Source: Kineosporia aurantiaca JCM 3230 | GTDB taxonomy: Bacteria; Actinomycetota; Actinomycetes; Actinomycetales; Kineosporiaceae | Direction of reading: 5' to 3' | Assembly (NCBI GenBank): GCA_000719025.1 | Contig: JODP01000017.1 | Coordinates: 77,260 to 141,259 of the forward strand | Length of the DNA stretch: 64,000 nt | Shown: positions 53,861 to 62,234 of the stretch, piece after piece | How positions within the stretch are numbered: position 1 is the stretch's first letter | Layout: each line of letters begins with the position of its first letter | Made by a program: the position numbers and the translations under genes | Notes under the pieces: generated by a model | The model's input: only the letters and a program-made list of their open reading frames with translations | Database searches by the model: none | Told to the model about the DNA's origin: nothing

Positions 53861-54883
53861 ATGAGCTCCCTCCTGCCCCGGCGCGGTTCGATCCGGACCG
53901 CCGCCGTAGCCTTCGCGGCCGTGGCCCTGGCCACCCTGACTGCCTGCGGCGGCGGCTCGGATTCCGATGCCGGCTCCGCCTCCACCGACGCGACCGCCAC
54001 GGGCGCCGGCGCGTTCCCGACCACCGTCACCACCAAGTTCGGCGATGTGACGATCAAGTCGCAGCCCAAGCGCGTGGTCGCGCTCGGCTGGTCCGACGCC
54101 GAGGTCGCGCTCTCGCTGGGCGTCCAGCCGGTCGGGGCGAGCGACTGGCTGGCCTTCGGCGGCGAGGGCCTCGGCCCCTGGGTCACCGAGAAGTACACCA
54201 CCGCACCGGAGATCATCGGCACGCTGGAGCCGGAGTACGAGAAGATCGCCGCGCTCAAGCCGGACCTGATCCTCGACGTGCGCTCCAGCGGCGACCAGAA
54301 GCGGTACGACACGCTGAGCAAGATCGCCCCCACCGTCGACGTCCCGAAGGACGGCGACAACTACCTGACCCCGTGGACCGAGCAGACCACGATGATCGCC
54401 CAGGCTCTCGGCGTGCCGGAGAAGGGCAAGGCGCTGATCGACGCCACCGAGGCCGACTTCACCCAGGCCGCCGCGGCCAACCCGGACTTCAAGGGCAAGA
54501 CCATCACGGTCGGCTCGAAGTCCAGCGAGGGGTACGGTGCCTACGTGAGCGGCGACTCGCGGGTCGACCTGGTCGAGAAGCTCGGTTTCGAGAACAACCC
54601 GACCGTCCAGAAGCAGGCCGGTGACTCGTTCTCGATCACCGTCTCGAACGAGAACCTCAAGCAGCTCGACGCCGACGTGCTGGTCATGCTCCCGATCTTC
54701 ATCGACGCCAAGGAGGTCACCGGGGACCCGCTGTTCCAGGCGATCCCGGCGGTGAAGGCCGGACACGACGTGGTGATCGACGACACGAACATCGGGAATG
54801 CCTTCTCGGCGGCCACTCCCGGGGCCACCGCCTACGCGCTGGAGAAGGTCGTCCCGCTGATCAAGGCTGCTCTGGCCAAGTAA
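53861..54883 (+). CDS. Siderophore-binding lipoprotein (Fe3+-siderophore SBP)
   Basis: 340 residues. Lipoprotein signal ends LTAC with Cys29. The FepB/FhuD-like two-lobed body (KRVVALGWSDAEVALSLGVQPVG, EKIAALKPDLILDV, FSITVSNENLKQLDADVLVMLP) captures ferric siderophore for the permease-ATPase encoded just upstream. There is no Shine-Dalgarno between the iron box and the ATG. The last 13 bases (TCTGGCCAAGTAA) are repeated at 54890-54902. Confidence 0.94.
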   Translation: MSSLLPRRGSIRTAAVAFAAVALATLTACGGGSDSDAGSASTDATATGAGAFPTTVTTKFGDVTIKSQPKRVVALGWSDAEVALSLGVQPVGASDWLAFGGEGLGPWVTEKYTTAPEIIGTLEPEYEKIAALKPDLILDVRSSGDQKRYDTLSKIAPTVDVPKDGDNYLTPWTEQTTMIAQALGVPEKGKALIDATEADFTQAAAANPDFKGKTITVGSKSSEGYGAYVSGDSRVDLVEKLGFENNPTVQKQAGDSFSITVSNENLKQLDADVLVMLPIFIDAKEVTGDPLFQAIPAVKAGHDVVIDDTNIGNAFSAATPGATAYALEKVVPLIKAALAK

Positions 54884-54919
54884 CTCAGGTCTGGCCAAGT
54901 AATTCTGGAATAGCTGCAG

Positions 54920-54953
54920 AAGGCCCCGTTCCACGATCGGAACGGGGCCTTTT
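54920..54953 (+). terminator. Intrinsic terminator of the siderophore importer
   Basis: AAGGCCCCGTTCC (54920-54932) pairs perfectly with GGAACGGGGCCTT (54939-54951) around a 6-base loop and is followed by T residues. It lies 37 bases after the binding-protein stop, before the convergent ATPase gene. Confidence 0.95.
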
Positions 54954-54973
54954 CCGCGTCCTCTATTGAAAGA

Positions 54974-56677
54974 TCACAGGCCGTCGGCGATCGCCGCGGT
55001 GACCCGCAACCAGGCCGTGCGGCTCTGCGCGGAGAGCGCGTCGTAGGTGATCGGGCCGCCGGAGACCAGGGCCGGGTCGTGCGGCACGTCCAGCACCACC
55101 CGGGTCAGGCTGCCGAAGTGCGCGTGCAGTCGGTCGTGCAGCGCCGGATCCGGCTTGCGCCCAGGGGAACTCAGCACCGTGACCGCGTTGTGTACCACGT
55201 CCGCCTTGCCCACCGAGGCCAGCCCGTCGGCCAGCCAGGCGGCCGAGGCCGCGGTGTCCTCCCGGATCGTCGAGACGATCACCAGCTGGTCGGCCGCGTT
55301 GACCGCCGCCTGCCAGTTCGAGGCTCGCATGTTGTTGCCGGTGTCCACCACCAGCACCCGGTAGAACCGGGCCAGGGCCTTGTGCAGCTGGTCGAACGCC
55401 ACGTCGTCGATGCTCGCGGCCGACGCCGCGTCCTCGTCGCTGGCCAGCACGTCGAACTGGGCGCTGCCCTGGGACCGCACGTAGTTGTCGAGATCGCCGA
55501 CCCGCGAGGACCTTACGTCGGTGAACCGGTCCAGGTCGCGGAGCAGGTCGACCGCCGTGTTGGTGTGCCGGGCCGGGTTCGCCCGCCAGCCCAGCGTGCC
55601 CCGGGTCTCGTTGTTGTCCCAGGCCAGGGTGTAGCCGCCCCGGTGCATGCCGAACGTCGCGGCGATCAGCAGGCTGGCCGTGGTCTTGTTGGCCCCGCCC
55701 TTCGGGTTCACCACGACCACCGTCTTCGGCCCGCGCAGACTGCGCTGCACCGACGCCACGGCCTCACGGTACTCCAGCTCGGCCGGTCCCGGGGTGGGGG
55801 AGACCAGGCCGCCGGTGACCCGCCGGACCAGCCCCTGCCAGCCGTCCAGGGCCGGCCCGTTGGGCGCCGGGGGACGGGTGGCGAGCAGGTCGGGGAGCGT
55901 CGGTTTGGGTTGCGGCACACCGAGTTCCTTGGCCATCCGGTTGGTTGCCGAGGGCTCCGGGATGGTCGGGATCGCGCTGGTCCCGGGGGCGGCGGAAGTT
56001 ACTGGTGTCGCCGGGGCCACTCGCGTGGGCGGGGCCACGGGCGTTGCCGGAGCCACGGGAGCTGTCGAGGTCACGGGCGACGCGGGGGCTGCGGCGGTGG
56101 GGGTTGCAGCCGCGGTGGTTGCGGACACAGTGGGGCGGATCGGCAGCCCGGAGGCGGTGATCCGCTCGCCCGGGGCAATGATCGGAGTGGTTTTTGAGGA
56201 CGCCGGTTCGGTCGCCACGAATTCACCGGGACTTTCGGGAGCAGGGGACGGGGCGAGGGCCTCGGAACCGGCCGTGCGGGCGCCCAGGGCGTCCCGCAGC
56301 GGGCCGTGCTTGGAACGACCCAGCTTCGGGCGCCGGGCCGAGCCGGGGACCGGCCCGGGGGCTACCTGCTCCCAGGCGCGGGCGGTGCTGTCGGCGGGCT
56401 GCTCGTCCAGGGGCAGCACCCGGCCGTCCGGGTGCACGACCAGCAGTGAGTGGCCGTCCGGGTCGACCGTCTCGACCCGGAGCGGACGGCCCAGCCCGGC
56501 GGTCTGCACGCTCAGGTGCTCGAGCACGGCCGCTCGGGCCTGGTCGACGTCGCCGCCGCCGGTGAGCACGGTCCGCGGGGAGCCGTTGATCGTGACTTCG
56601 GCGGTGCCGTCCTCGGCGATGGTGGCGCTGACCTTCGGCCAGTCAGGCACGGCGCCGTACGGATCGGGGATGCTCAC
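54974..56677 (-). CDS. MinD/ParA-like ATPase with long Ala/Pro/Thr linker
   Basis: 567 residues. Residues 1-115 form a small N-terminal domain (VTINGSPRTVLTGGG, SLLVVHPDGRVLPLD). Residues about 180-245 are a Pro/Ala/Thr/Val-rich linker (VAPATPVAPPTRVAPATP). The ATPase domain has a deviant Walker A, NPKGGANKTT, where Asn replaces the usual Gly, and YRVLVVDTGNNMR as Walker B. Similar ATPases accompany type VII secretion or cell-pole functions in actinobacteria, but no ESX gene is nearby. The start is GTG 56677 after AAAGG. Confidence 0.8.
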   Translation of the reverse strand: MSIPDPYGAVPDWPKVSATIAEDGTAEVTINGSPRTVLTGGGDVDQARAAVLEHLSVQTAGLGRPLRVETVDPDGHSLLVVHPDGRVLPLDEQPADSTARAWEQVAPGPVPGSARRPKLGRSKHGPLRDALGARTAGSEALAPSPAPESPGEFVATEPASSKTTPIIAPGERITASGLPIRPTVSATTAAATPTAAAPASPVTSTAPVAPATPVAPPTRVAPATPVTSAAPGTSAIPTIPEPSATNRMAKELGVPQPKPTLPDLLATRPPAPNGPALDGWQGLVRRVTGGLVSPTPGPAELEYREAVASVQRSLRGPKTVVVVNPKGGANKTTASLLIAATFGMHRGGYTLAWDNNETRGTLGWRANPARHTNTAVDLLRDLDRFTDVRSSRVGDLDNYVRSQGSAQFDVLASDEDAASAASIDDVAFDQLHKALARFYRVLVVDTGNNMRASNWQAAVNAADQLVIVSTIREDTAASAAWLADGLASVGKADVVHNAVTVLSSPGRKPDPALHDRLHAHFGSLTRVVLDVPHDPALVSGGPITYDALSAQSRTAWLRVTAAIADGL

Positions 56678-56984
56678 GCGGCTGCCTTTCTGCGTACGGG
56701 GTGTGAGGAGGCGCTTCAGGGGCGCCGGGAGGGCCGTTGCCCCGCTGGTTGGCTCACGGCCGGGTTCACCGCCGGGTTCACACTCGAGCTGCGATCCAGC
56801 TCACGGTCAACCAATGATCAACCAGGAGGAAACGGACGTGCACGTCACGGAAGATACGGTACGGGTGAACAGAAGGTCACCAAACTTCAGAAACGTGACA
56901 TAAAAGTTGGACGCGATCGGCGCCGAGCGGTGAGGAACGGGAGATTTTTCATGATCATCCACCACGTCTGCCTAGGCTGACCCG
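56678..56984. other. Divergent intergenic region, relatively AT-rich
   Basis: About 300 bases between the MinD-like gene (minus) and the pirin gene (plus). It is clearly less GC-rich from 56790 to 56980 than the genes around it, consistent with promoters in both directions. It includes one possible short peptide gene (separate entry). Confidence 0.5.
56838..56903 (+). CDS. Possible 21-residue peptide with strong ribosome binding site
   Basis: An AGGAGG at 56824-56829 is 8 bases before GTG 56838, which opens a frame of 21 codons to TAA 56903 (basic C-terminal half: NRRSPNFRNVT). A longer reading starts at ATG 56814. The Shine-Dalgarno is the best in this stretch. It could be a leader peptide for the pirin gene 81 bases further on, or chance. 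Confidence 0.35.
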   Translation: MHVTEDTVRVNRRSPNFRNVT

Positions 56985-57995
56985 GTGAGCAACGTGGAGG
57001 AGAGGCCCGCCGAGGTGGTCTACGACCAAGCTCCGGTGCCGGGTGTCGAGGCGGGTGTCGAGGTGCAGGACGTCGTGGTGCTGGGACCCCGGGACGTGCC
57101 GCTGGGCGGACCACGGGCGATGTCCGTGCGCCGCACGCTGCCGCAGCGCGGTCGCACGCTGATCGGCTCGTGGTGCTTCCTCGACCACTACGGCCCGGAC
57201 GAGGTGGCCCGCACCGGCGGCATGCGGGTGAACCGGCACCCACACACCGGCCTGGCCACGGTCAGCTGGCTGTTCACCGGCGAGATCGACCACCTGGACT
57301 CGGCCGGGTTCGCCGCTCGGGTTAAGCCGGGCGAGGTCAACCTGATGGTGGCCGGTCACGGCATCTCGCATCAGGAACTCTCCACCGCGGAAACCGGCAC
57401 GCTGCACGGCGCCCAGCTCTGGTACGCGCTGCCGGAGGCCACCCGGGACATGCCGCCGACCTTCCATCACTACGCCCCCGAGCCGATCATCGAGGGGGAA
57501 ACCCAGATCCGCGTCTTCCTGGGGTCCCTGGCCGGCAGCACGTCACCGGTGCCCACCTACACGCCGCCCCTGCTGGGGGCCGAGATTCTGCTACCGGCCG
57601 GGGCCGAGCTGAATTTAATGGTGGACGCCGGTTTCGAGCATGGCGTTCTGGCGGACGGGGGTGCGGTGCGGGTTGACGGGAAGGACGTCGACCCGGACCA
57701 CTTGGCCTACCTCCCGATAGGGCGGGATCGGCTGCACCTCGAAGCGGGTTCAGCGCCGGTGCGTCTGCTGCTGATCGGCGGTGAGCCGCTGGGGGAGCGG
57801 ATCGTGATGTGGTGGAACTTCGTCGGCCGCGATCACGACGAGATCGCCGCGTTCCGGGCCGCCTGGCAGGCTGAGATCGGCGCCGAGTCAGCAGATCTGG
57901 ATCAGCCGAAGCGGTTCGGTGAGTTCCCGGAGGGGCAGCCCGCGCCGCTCCCTGCCCCGGTTCTGCCGCCCCTCCGCCTCCGGCCCCGCGACTGA
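56985..57995 (+). CDS. Pirin family protein
   Basis: 336 residues, bicupin. The metal ligands are visible: HPHTGL and HGISHQE in the N-terminal cupin with a later Glu. Pirins bind Fe(II) and some have quercetinase activity or act as redox co-regulators. The start is GTG 56985. Its neighbours give no pathway hint. Confidence 0.9.
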   Translation: MSNVEERPAEVVYDQAPVPGVEAGVEVQDVVVLGPRDVPLGGPRAMSVRRTLPQRGRTLIGSWCFLDHYGPDEVARTGGMRVNRHPHTGLATVSWLFTGEIDHLDSAGFAARVKPGEVNLMVAGHGISHQELSTAETGTLHGAQLWYALPEATRDMPPTFHHYAPEPIIEGETQIRVFLGSLAGSTSPVPTYTPPLLGAEILLPAGAELNLMVDAGFEHGVLADGGAVRVDGKDVDPDHLAYLPIGRDRLHLEAGSAPVRLLLIGGEPLGERIVMWWNFVGRDHDEIAAFRAAWQAEIGAESADLDQPKRFGEFPEGQPAPLPAPVLPPLRLRPRD

Positions 57996-58046
57996 TCCCG
58001 TCGGTCCCCGGTCCGGCAGGCTTCGCAGCTTTTCGGCCGCGGGCCC

Positions 58047-58316
58047 TCAGGCGCTCACGTCGCGGCCGGGGACTTCCTGGCCGGCGCTCTCCCGGCTCCC
58101 GGCTCGGGTCCGGGCCGGGTCGGGCGCGGAGTCGGACGGGAACCGGCGCAGGAACTCCTGCTCCAGCTCCAGCATCCGTCGGGTGTGCACCTCGAACGCG
58201 TCCTCGGTGCCGTTCAGCATCGCCTCATGCCGGGTTTCGTGCAGATGGGCCACTTCCCGACGCAGGTCGTCGTCGGGCAGATCGGCCGCGGGTATTCCCT
58301 GAGTGTCGGTCGTCAT
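58047..58316 (-). CDS. Small DUF6158-like protein
   Basis: 89 residues. The helical core (DLRREVAHLHETRHEAMLNG, HTRRMLELEQEFLRRFP) looks like the actinobacterial DUF6158 family, of unknown function. The C-terminal 25 residues are disordered. It lies 51 bases downstream of the topoisomerase gene in the same direction and may share its transcript. Confidence 0.78.
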   Translation of the reverse strand: MTTDTQGIPAADLPDDDLRREVAHLHETRHEAMLNGTEDAFEVHTRRMLELEQEFLRRFPSDSAPDPARTRAGSRESAGQEVPGRDVSA

Positions 58317-58367
58317 GGTTCGGGTCTAGCAGCCCGGTCCCCTTCTCGCACCCGCTGGCGTCCCCGC

Positions 58368-59393
58368 TTACTCCCCGATCCGCCGCAACAACCGCAGCAC
58401 CGCCCGTTCCACCGCTTCATCGATCCCCGGCGGCTGAGCGTCCTCCGCACCCTTGTGCGCCTGGCGCAAAGCCGAGCGGATCGTCGTCCCTTGTTGAAAG
58501 CCCTTGACCACCCGGGGATCCACGTAGGAGGCCCGGCACACGGCCGGGGTGTTCCCGAGCTCGCCGGCCACCTCGCGCATCACCTGCGCCACGGTCTTTT
58601 TCAAAGCCGTCGGCGAGGCCGGCTCCTGCTTGCCGGCGAAGGCGATCGCGGCCAGAACCGTGGCATGCCAGGTGCGGAAGTCCTTCGCCGACGCATCATG
58701 CGCAACGACGTCCTTCACGTAACCGCTGATGTCGGAGCTGACCAGATCGACCCAGCCGCTCCGACCGCGCCAGGCCAACAGTTCCGAACCGCCGCCCCGA
58801 CGGCGCTTCAAGGTGCTGACCGCCTCGGCGATCGGCTTGTCCTCAATCGAAAAGGTCCTTCGGACGCCGGACTTGGCGGGATAGGCGAACTCGACCGTAC
58901 TGCGTCCGTGGATCTGGACGTGCTCTTTCCGCAGCGTGGCCAGGCCGAAGCTGTTGTTCTCCTGCGTGTAGGCCTCACCGCCGATCCGGAACAGCCCCAG
59001 GTCAAGCATCCGGAAAGCCGTCGCCAGCACCCGCTCTCGCGGCATCCCGGGAAGGTCCAGATGCTCGCCCACCCGGATCCGGGCCTCGGGCAAGCGTTTC
59101 GCAAACCCCAGGATCCGGCGGTGCTTGTCGTGATCGCGCTCTTCGCGCCACTGCGGGTGGTAGAGGTACTGCTTGCGACCCTTCACGTCGGTGCCGACCG
59201 CCTGGAGGTGACCGTTCGGCCAAGGGCAGATCCAGACATCCTGCCAGGCGGGCGGAATCACCAAATCGCGAATCCGTTGTACTTGTTCGACGTCACCTAG
59301 TCGCGTTCCGTGCGAGTCGAGGTAGACGAATCCCTTACCGCTGCGCCGACGTGTCCATCCTGGTTTGTCCGGTGAGCTACGCCGCAGCCGCAC
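58368..59393 (-). CDS. DNA topoisomerase IB (poxvirus-like)
   Basis: 341 residues. The N-terminal domain (GFVYLDSHGTRLGDVEQVQRIRDLVIPPAW) and the catalytic domain with RKEHVQIHG, HATVLAA and the active-site Tyr290 in NTPAVCRASYVDP define the bacterial TopIB family. It relaxes supercoils through a 3'-phosphotyrosyl intermediate. Its GTG start abuts the stop of the HAD gene, so the two are co-transcribed. Confidence 0.93.
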   Translation of the reverse strand: MRLRRSSPDKPGWTRRRSGKGFVYLDSHGTRLGDVEQVQRIRDLVIPPAWQDVWICPWPNGHLQAVGTDVKGRKQYLYHPQWREERDHDKHRRILGFAKRLPEARIRVGEHLDLPGMPRERVLATAFRMLDLGLFRIGGEAYTQENNSFGLATLRKEHVQIHGRSTVEFAYPAKSGVRRTFSIEDKPIAEAVSTLKRRRGGGSELLAWRGRSGWVDLVSSDISGYVKDVVAHDASAKDFRTWHATVLAAIAFAGKQEPASPTALKKTVAQVMREVAGELGNTPAVCRASYVDPRVVKGFQQGTTIRSALRQAHKGAEDAQPPGIDEAVERAVLRLLRRIGE

Positions 59394-60053
59394 TCAGTCC
59401 ACCCGGCCGAGCGGCGTATCGTCCAAGTGCTTCCGCAGATCCACGAGAGAGTCGTGTACCGACAGGGCCCCCGCGTCCTTCAGTTCCTGCACCGAGAAGC
59501 CACCGGTGCGGACGGCGACGGCTGGAATCCCGGTGTTTCCAGCGGCAATCGCGTCCCAGGTCGAGTCGCCGATCATGACACCGTGCGCCCCGGAGACTTT
59601 CTCCATCGCCACCTGAACCAGGTCGGGGGCGGGCTTGCTCTGCTCCGCATCCTCCGAGGTGGTCCAGGCATCGGCCACCGACTTGCCGTCGATCAGGTCG
59701 AGGAAGTACTCCACGTGCTTGGCCTTACCGGAACTGGCCAGCACCAGCCGGAATCCCCGGTCCTTCACCTCGGTGAGCAGCTCGCGGGCGCCCGCGAACG
59801 GCTCGACCTCGTCGATCATCTTCTCGAACTCGGTCTCCCAAGCGTCCCGGAGCGCATCCCCGTGCGCCTTTTCGACGTCGTCCCCGGCCACCGCAGCGAC
59901 CAGTTTGTCCCCACCCATCCCGATCGCGCGGTGCAGCCGCCAGATCGGAAGGGTGATGTCCTGGCGACGGAAGGCCCGGTACCAGGCCAGCGCATGCTGG
60001 TAGTTGGTGTCGACCAAGGTGCCGTCGACGTCGAAGATTGCAGTGTCGGCCAT
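59394..60053 (-). CDS. HAD-superfamily phosphatase
   Basis: 219 residues. Motif I FDVDGTLVDT, motif II Ser in LVLASSG, motif III Lys in SKPAPD, and motif IV GDSTWD are intact, with a helical cap (beta-phosphoglucomutase/phosphoglycolate phosphatase-like). The substrate is unknown. It precedes the topoisomerase gene without gap. Confidence 0.9.
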   Translation of the reverse strand: MADTAIFDVDGTLVDTNYQHALAWYRAFRRQDITLPIWRLHRAIGMGGDKLVAAVAGDDVEKAHGDALRDAWETEFEKMIDEVEPFAGARELLTEVKDRGFRLVLASSGKAKHVEYFLDLIDGKSVADAWTTSEDAEQSKPAPDLVQVAMEKVSGAHGVMIGDSTWDAIAAGNTGIPAVAVRTGGFSVQELKDAGALSVHDSLVDLRKHLDDTPLGRVD

Positions 60054-60138
60054 GGGCCATACGCTAATCAGGTTCCGCCGCCGAGCATCCCGAGTGGGCG
60101 CTTCCAGTGGTCAAAGCGGTTCAGGTGGTCGAGGCGGT

Positions 60139-60963
60139 TCAGGCGATGTCGGTGGTGACCGCGAGCGCCTTGCCCGCCTCGACATCGGCCCGCAGCGCGT
60201 CCAGCTTGGCCGAGGCCAGACCGTAGGAGTCCGACCCGAGCAGCTGGTGCAGCGGCCCGTCGCCCCGCGCGGCCACCTCGATGATCGCGGTCGCGGCCTT
60301 GACCGGATCGCCGAGCTGGGTGCCCGGCATGGCCAGGTGCTGCTCGGTCATCTCCCGGATAGCGCCGTAGCCCTCCGACGTTTCGCTGGGCAGGCCGAGT
60401 GAGACCGGACGCAGGAAATCGGTGCGCATGTAGCCCGGTTCGACGAGATTCACCCGGATCCCGAAACCGGCCACCTCGGCGGCCAGTGACTCGGTCAGGC
60501 CCTCGAGAGCGTACTTGCCGGCGACGTACAGGCCCCAGCCCGGAAAGGCGGTCAGGCCGAGGATCGAGGAGATGTTGATGATCCGGCCGCTGTGCTGCGC
60601 GCGCAGGACCGGCAGCACGGCCCGCAGGACGTTCCAGACGCCGAAGATCTGCACGTCGAACATCGTCCGGACCTCGGCGTCGCTGGTCTCTTCGACCGCG
60701 CCGAGGAAGCCGTAGCCGGCGTTGTTGACCACGACATCGAGCGAACCGAACCGATCGGTGGTGACGCTTACGGCCTTAGCCACGGCGGCCTCGTCGGTCA
60801 GATCGAGCTCCAGGGTCAGCAGACGCGGCGACTCGTCGAGCGCCTCACCGAGCCGGGTGGCCGAGCGGGTGGTGGCAGCGACGTTGTGGCCCTGCTCGAG
60901 CAGCTGCTTGACCAGTTCCAGGCCGAGTCCGCGGGAGGCGCCGGTGACGAACCAGGTGGACAT
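60139..60963 (-). CDS. Short-chain dehydrogenase/reductase
   Basis: 274 residues. Cofactor motif VTGASRGLGLELV, NNAGYG, catalytic Ser (INISSILG) and YxxxK (YVAGKYALEG). This classical SDR type acts on alcohols or ketones with NADP(H). It is divergent from an XRE regulator, a common actinobacterial pair in which the regulator controls the SDR gene. GGAGA lies 4 to 5 bases before ATG 60963. Confidence 0.92.
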   Translation of the reverse strand: MSTWFVTGASRGLGLELVKQLLEQGHNVAATTRSATRLGEALDESPRLLTLELDLTDEAAVAKAVSVTTDRFGSLDVVVNNAGYGFLGAVEETSDAEVRTMFDVQIFGVWNVLRAVLPVLRAQHSGRIINISSILGLTAFPGWGLYVAGKYALEGLTESLAAEVAGFGIRVNLVEPGYMRTDFLRPVSLGLPSETSEGYGAIREMTEQHLAMPGTQLGDPVKAATAIIEVAARGDGPLHQLLGSDSYGLASAKLDALRADVEAGKALAVTTDIA

Positions 60964-60984
60964 TGCGATCTCCAATTCCTTGCC

Positions 60985-61070
60985 GGCCTTGTTTCTGACC
61001 GGCGTTGTTCTCGTTGGCCTTGTTCTCGATTGGCCCTGTTTTCGCCGGCCTTGCTTCCGCCGGCGTTGCC
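60985..61070. repeat. Degenerate 15-16-bp tandem repeat in the SDR/XRE promoter region
   Basis: Six units of the form GGCCTTGTTCTCGTT start at 60985, 61001, 61016, 61032, 61047 and 61062 (last one partial). They occupy the sequence immediately upstream of the SDR gene, where its promoter should be. Confidence 0.85.
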
Positions 61071-61203
61071 CAGGGGTTGACGAGTTCCATGGTTGGCCCG
61101 GTGGCAGGCCTCTCACCAGGAGAAACCCGGCCCAGCCCGACCTGGGAACGGCATGCCCACCTTCGGCCTCCCACTCGGCCCCGAGACCGAGGACGATGGA
61201 CGC

Positions 61204-62151
61204 ATGGCTGGACGATCGGACCTCGGAGACTTCCTGCGCACCTGCCGGGCAGCGCTCAACCCGGAGGACGCGGGCCTGCTGAGCGACCCCAGCGGCTCGT
61301 CGCGGCGGGTCCGCGGGCTGCGCCGGGAAGAGGTCGCGCAACTCGCCGGGGTAAGCGTGGACTACTACACGCGCCTCGAGCAGGGCCGACACAGCACGCC
61401 GTCAGAAGCCGTGGTGGACGCCTTGGCCCGCGCTTTGCACCTGGACGACGCTGCCCGAGCCCACCTGATCGACCTGTCAAAGCCCTCTTCTACACGTCGG
61501 CGCACACCGACCGTGCAGCGCGTTCGCCCCGCAGTACAGCAAATGCTGGCCTCGTTCGTCGACCACCCGGCCGTAATCCTGGGCCGCCGTACCGACGTCC
61601 TTGCTTCAAACGCTTTGGCCACAGCGCTAATGACGGACTGGCGCCAGCTGCCCTCCCGCGAGCGCAACTACACCCGCTGGATGCTCCTCGACCCGGTAGC
61701 CCGGGAACGTTTCACCGACTGGACAAGCGTGGCCGCCGACGCGGTAGGCACGCTGCGCCTGGACGCCGGCCGCCACCCGGACGACCCACTGCTGAACGAG
61801 CTCGTCGGAGAACTGACGATCAAGAGCCCCGAGTTCCGGGCAGCCTGGGACGATCACCGGGTGCACGAGCGCACGCACGGCATCAAGCGGATGACGCATC
61901 CCGAAGTCGGGCCGATCGAATTGCATTTCGAGGCGCTGTCGCTGCCCGGCGACACGGATCAGACGTTGTTCGTCTACAGCGCCGACCCGGGTAGCCGTTC
62001 GAGTGACAACCTGCGGTTGCTGGCTTTGTGGGCGGCTGGGTCGAAATTGATGACGCCGGCCACGAGCGACCAGGTCGGCGAACCCGCCGCTTCGGAGACT
62101 GAACATCAGGAGCGACTCGGCGGCGGGACGCCATCTTCGGGTTACAGCTGA
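61204..62151 (+). CDS. XRE-family regulator with MmyB-like ligand domain
   Basis: 315 residues. HTH_31/XRE (RVRGLRREEVAQLAGVSVDYYTRLEQGR) followed by the MmyB ligand-binding domain (VLASNALATALM, RNYTRWMLLDPVARERF, THPEVGPIELHFEALSLPGD), which is PAS-like and binds small hydrophobic molecules. It likely represses the divergent SDR gene. The ATG 61204 start agrees with the family; an upstream frame from 61093 is unlikely. Confidence 0.92.
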   Translation: MAGRSDLGDFLRTCRAALNPEDAGLLSDPSGSSRRVRGLRREEVAQLAGVSVDYYTRLEQGRHSTPSEAVVDALARALHLDDAARAHLIDLSKPSSTRRRTPTVQRVRPAVQQMLASFVDHPAVILGRRTDVLASNALATALMTDWRQLPSRERNYTRWMLLDPVARERFTDWTSVAADAVGTLRLDAGRHPDDPLLNELVGELTIKSPEFRAAWDDHRVHERTHGIKRMTHPEVGPIELHFEALSLPGDTDQTLFVYSADPGSRSSDNLRLLALWAAGSKLMTPATSDQVGEPAASETEHQERLGGGTPSSGYS

Positions 62152-62234
62152 AGGTGCGCCATGCATCTTCGGCGAGGTTCGATCCTTCGGGGTAAGGCTG
62201 GACGCGGCTGGCGATCTGGTCATTGGAGACCCCA

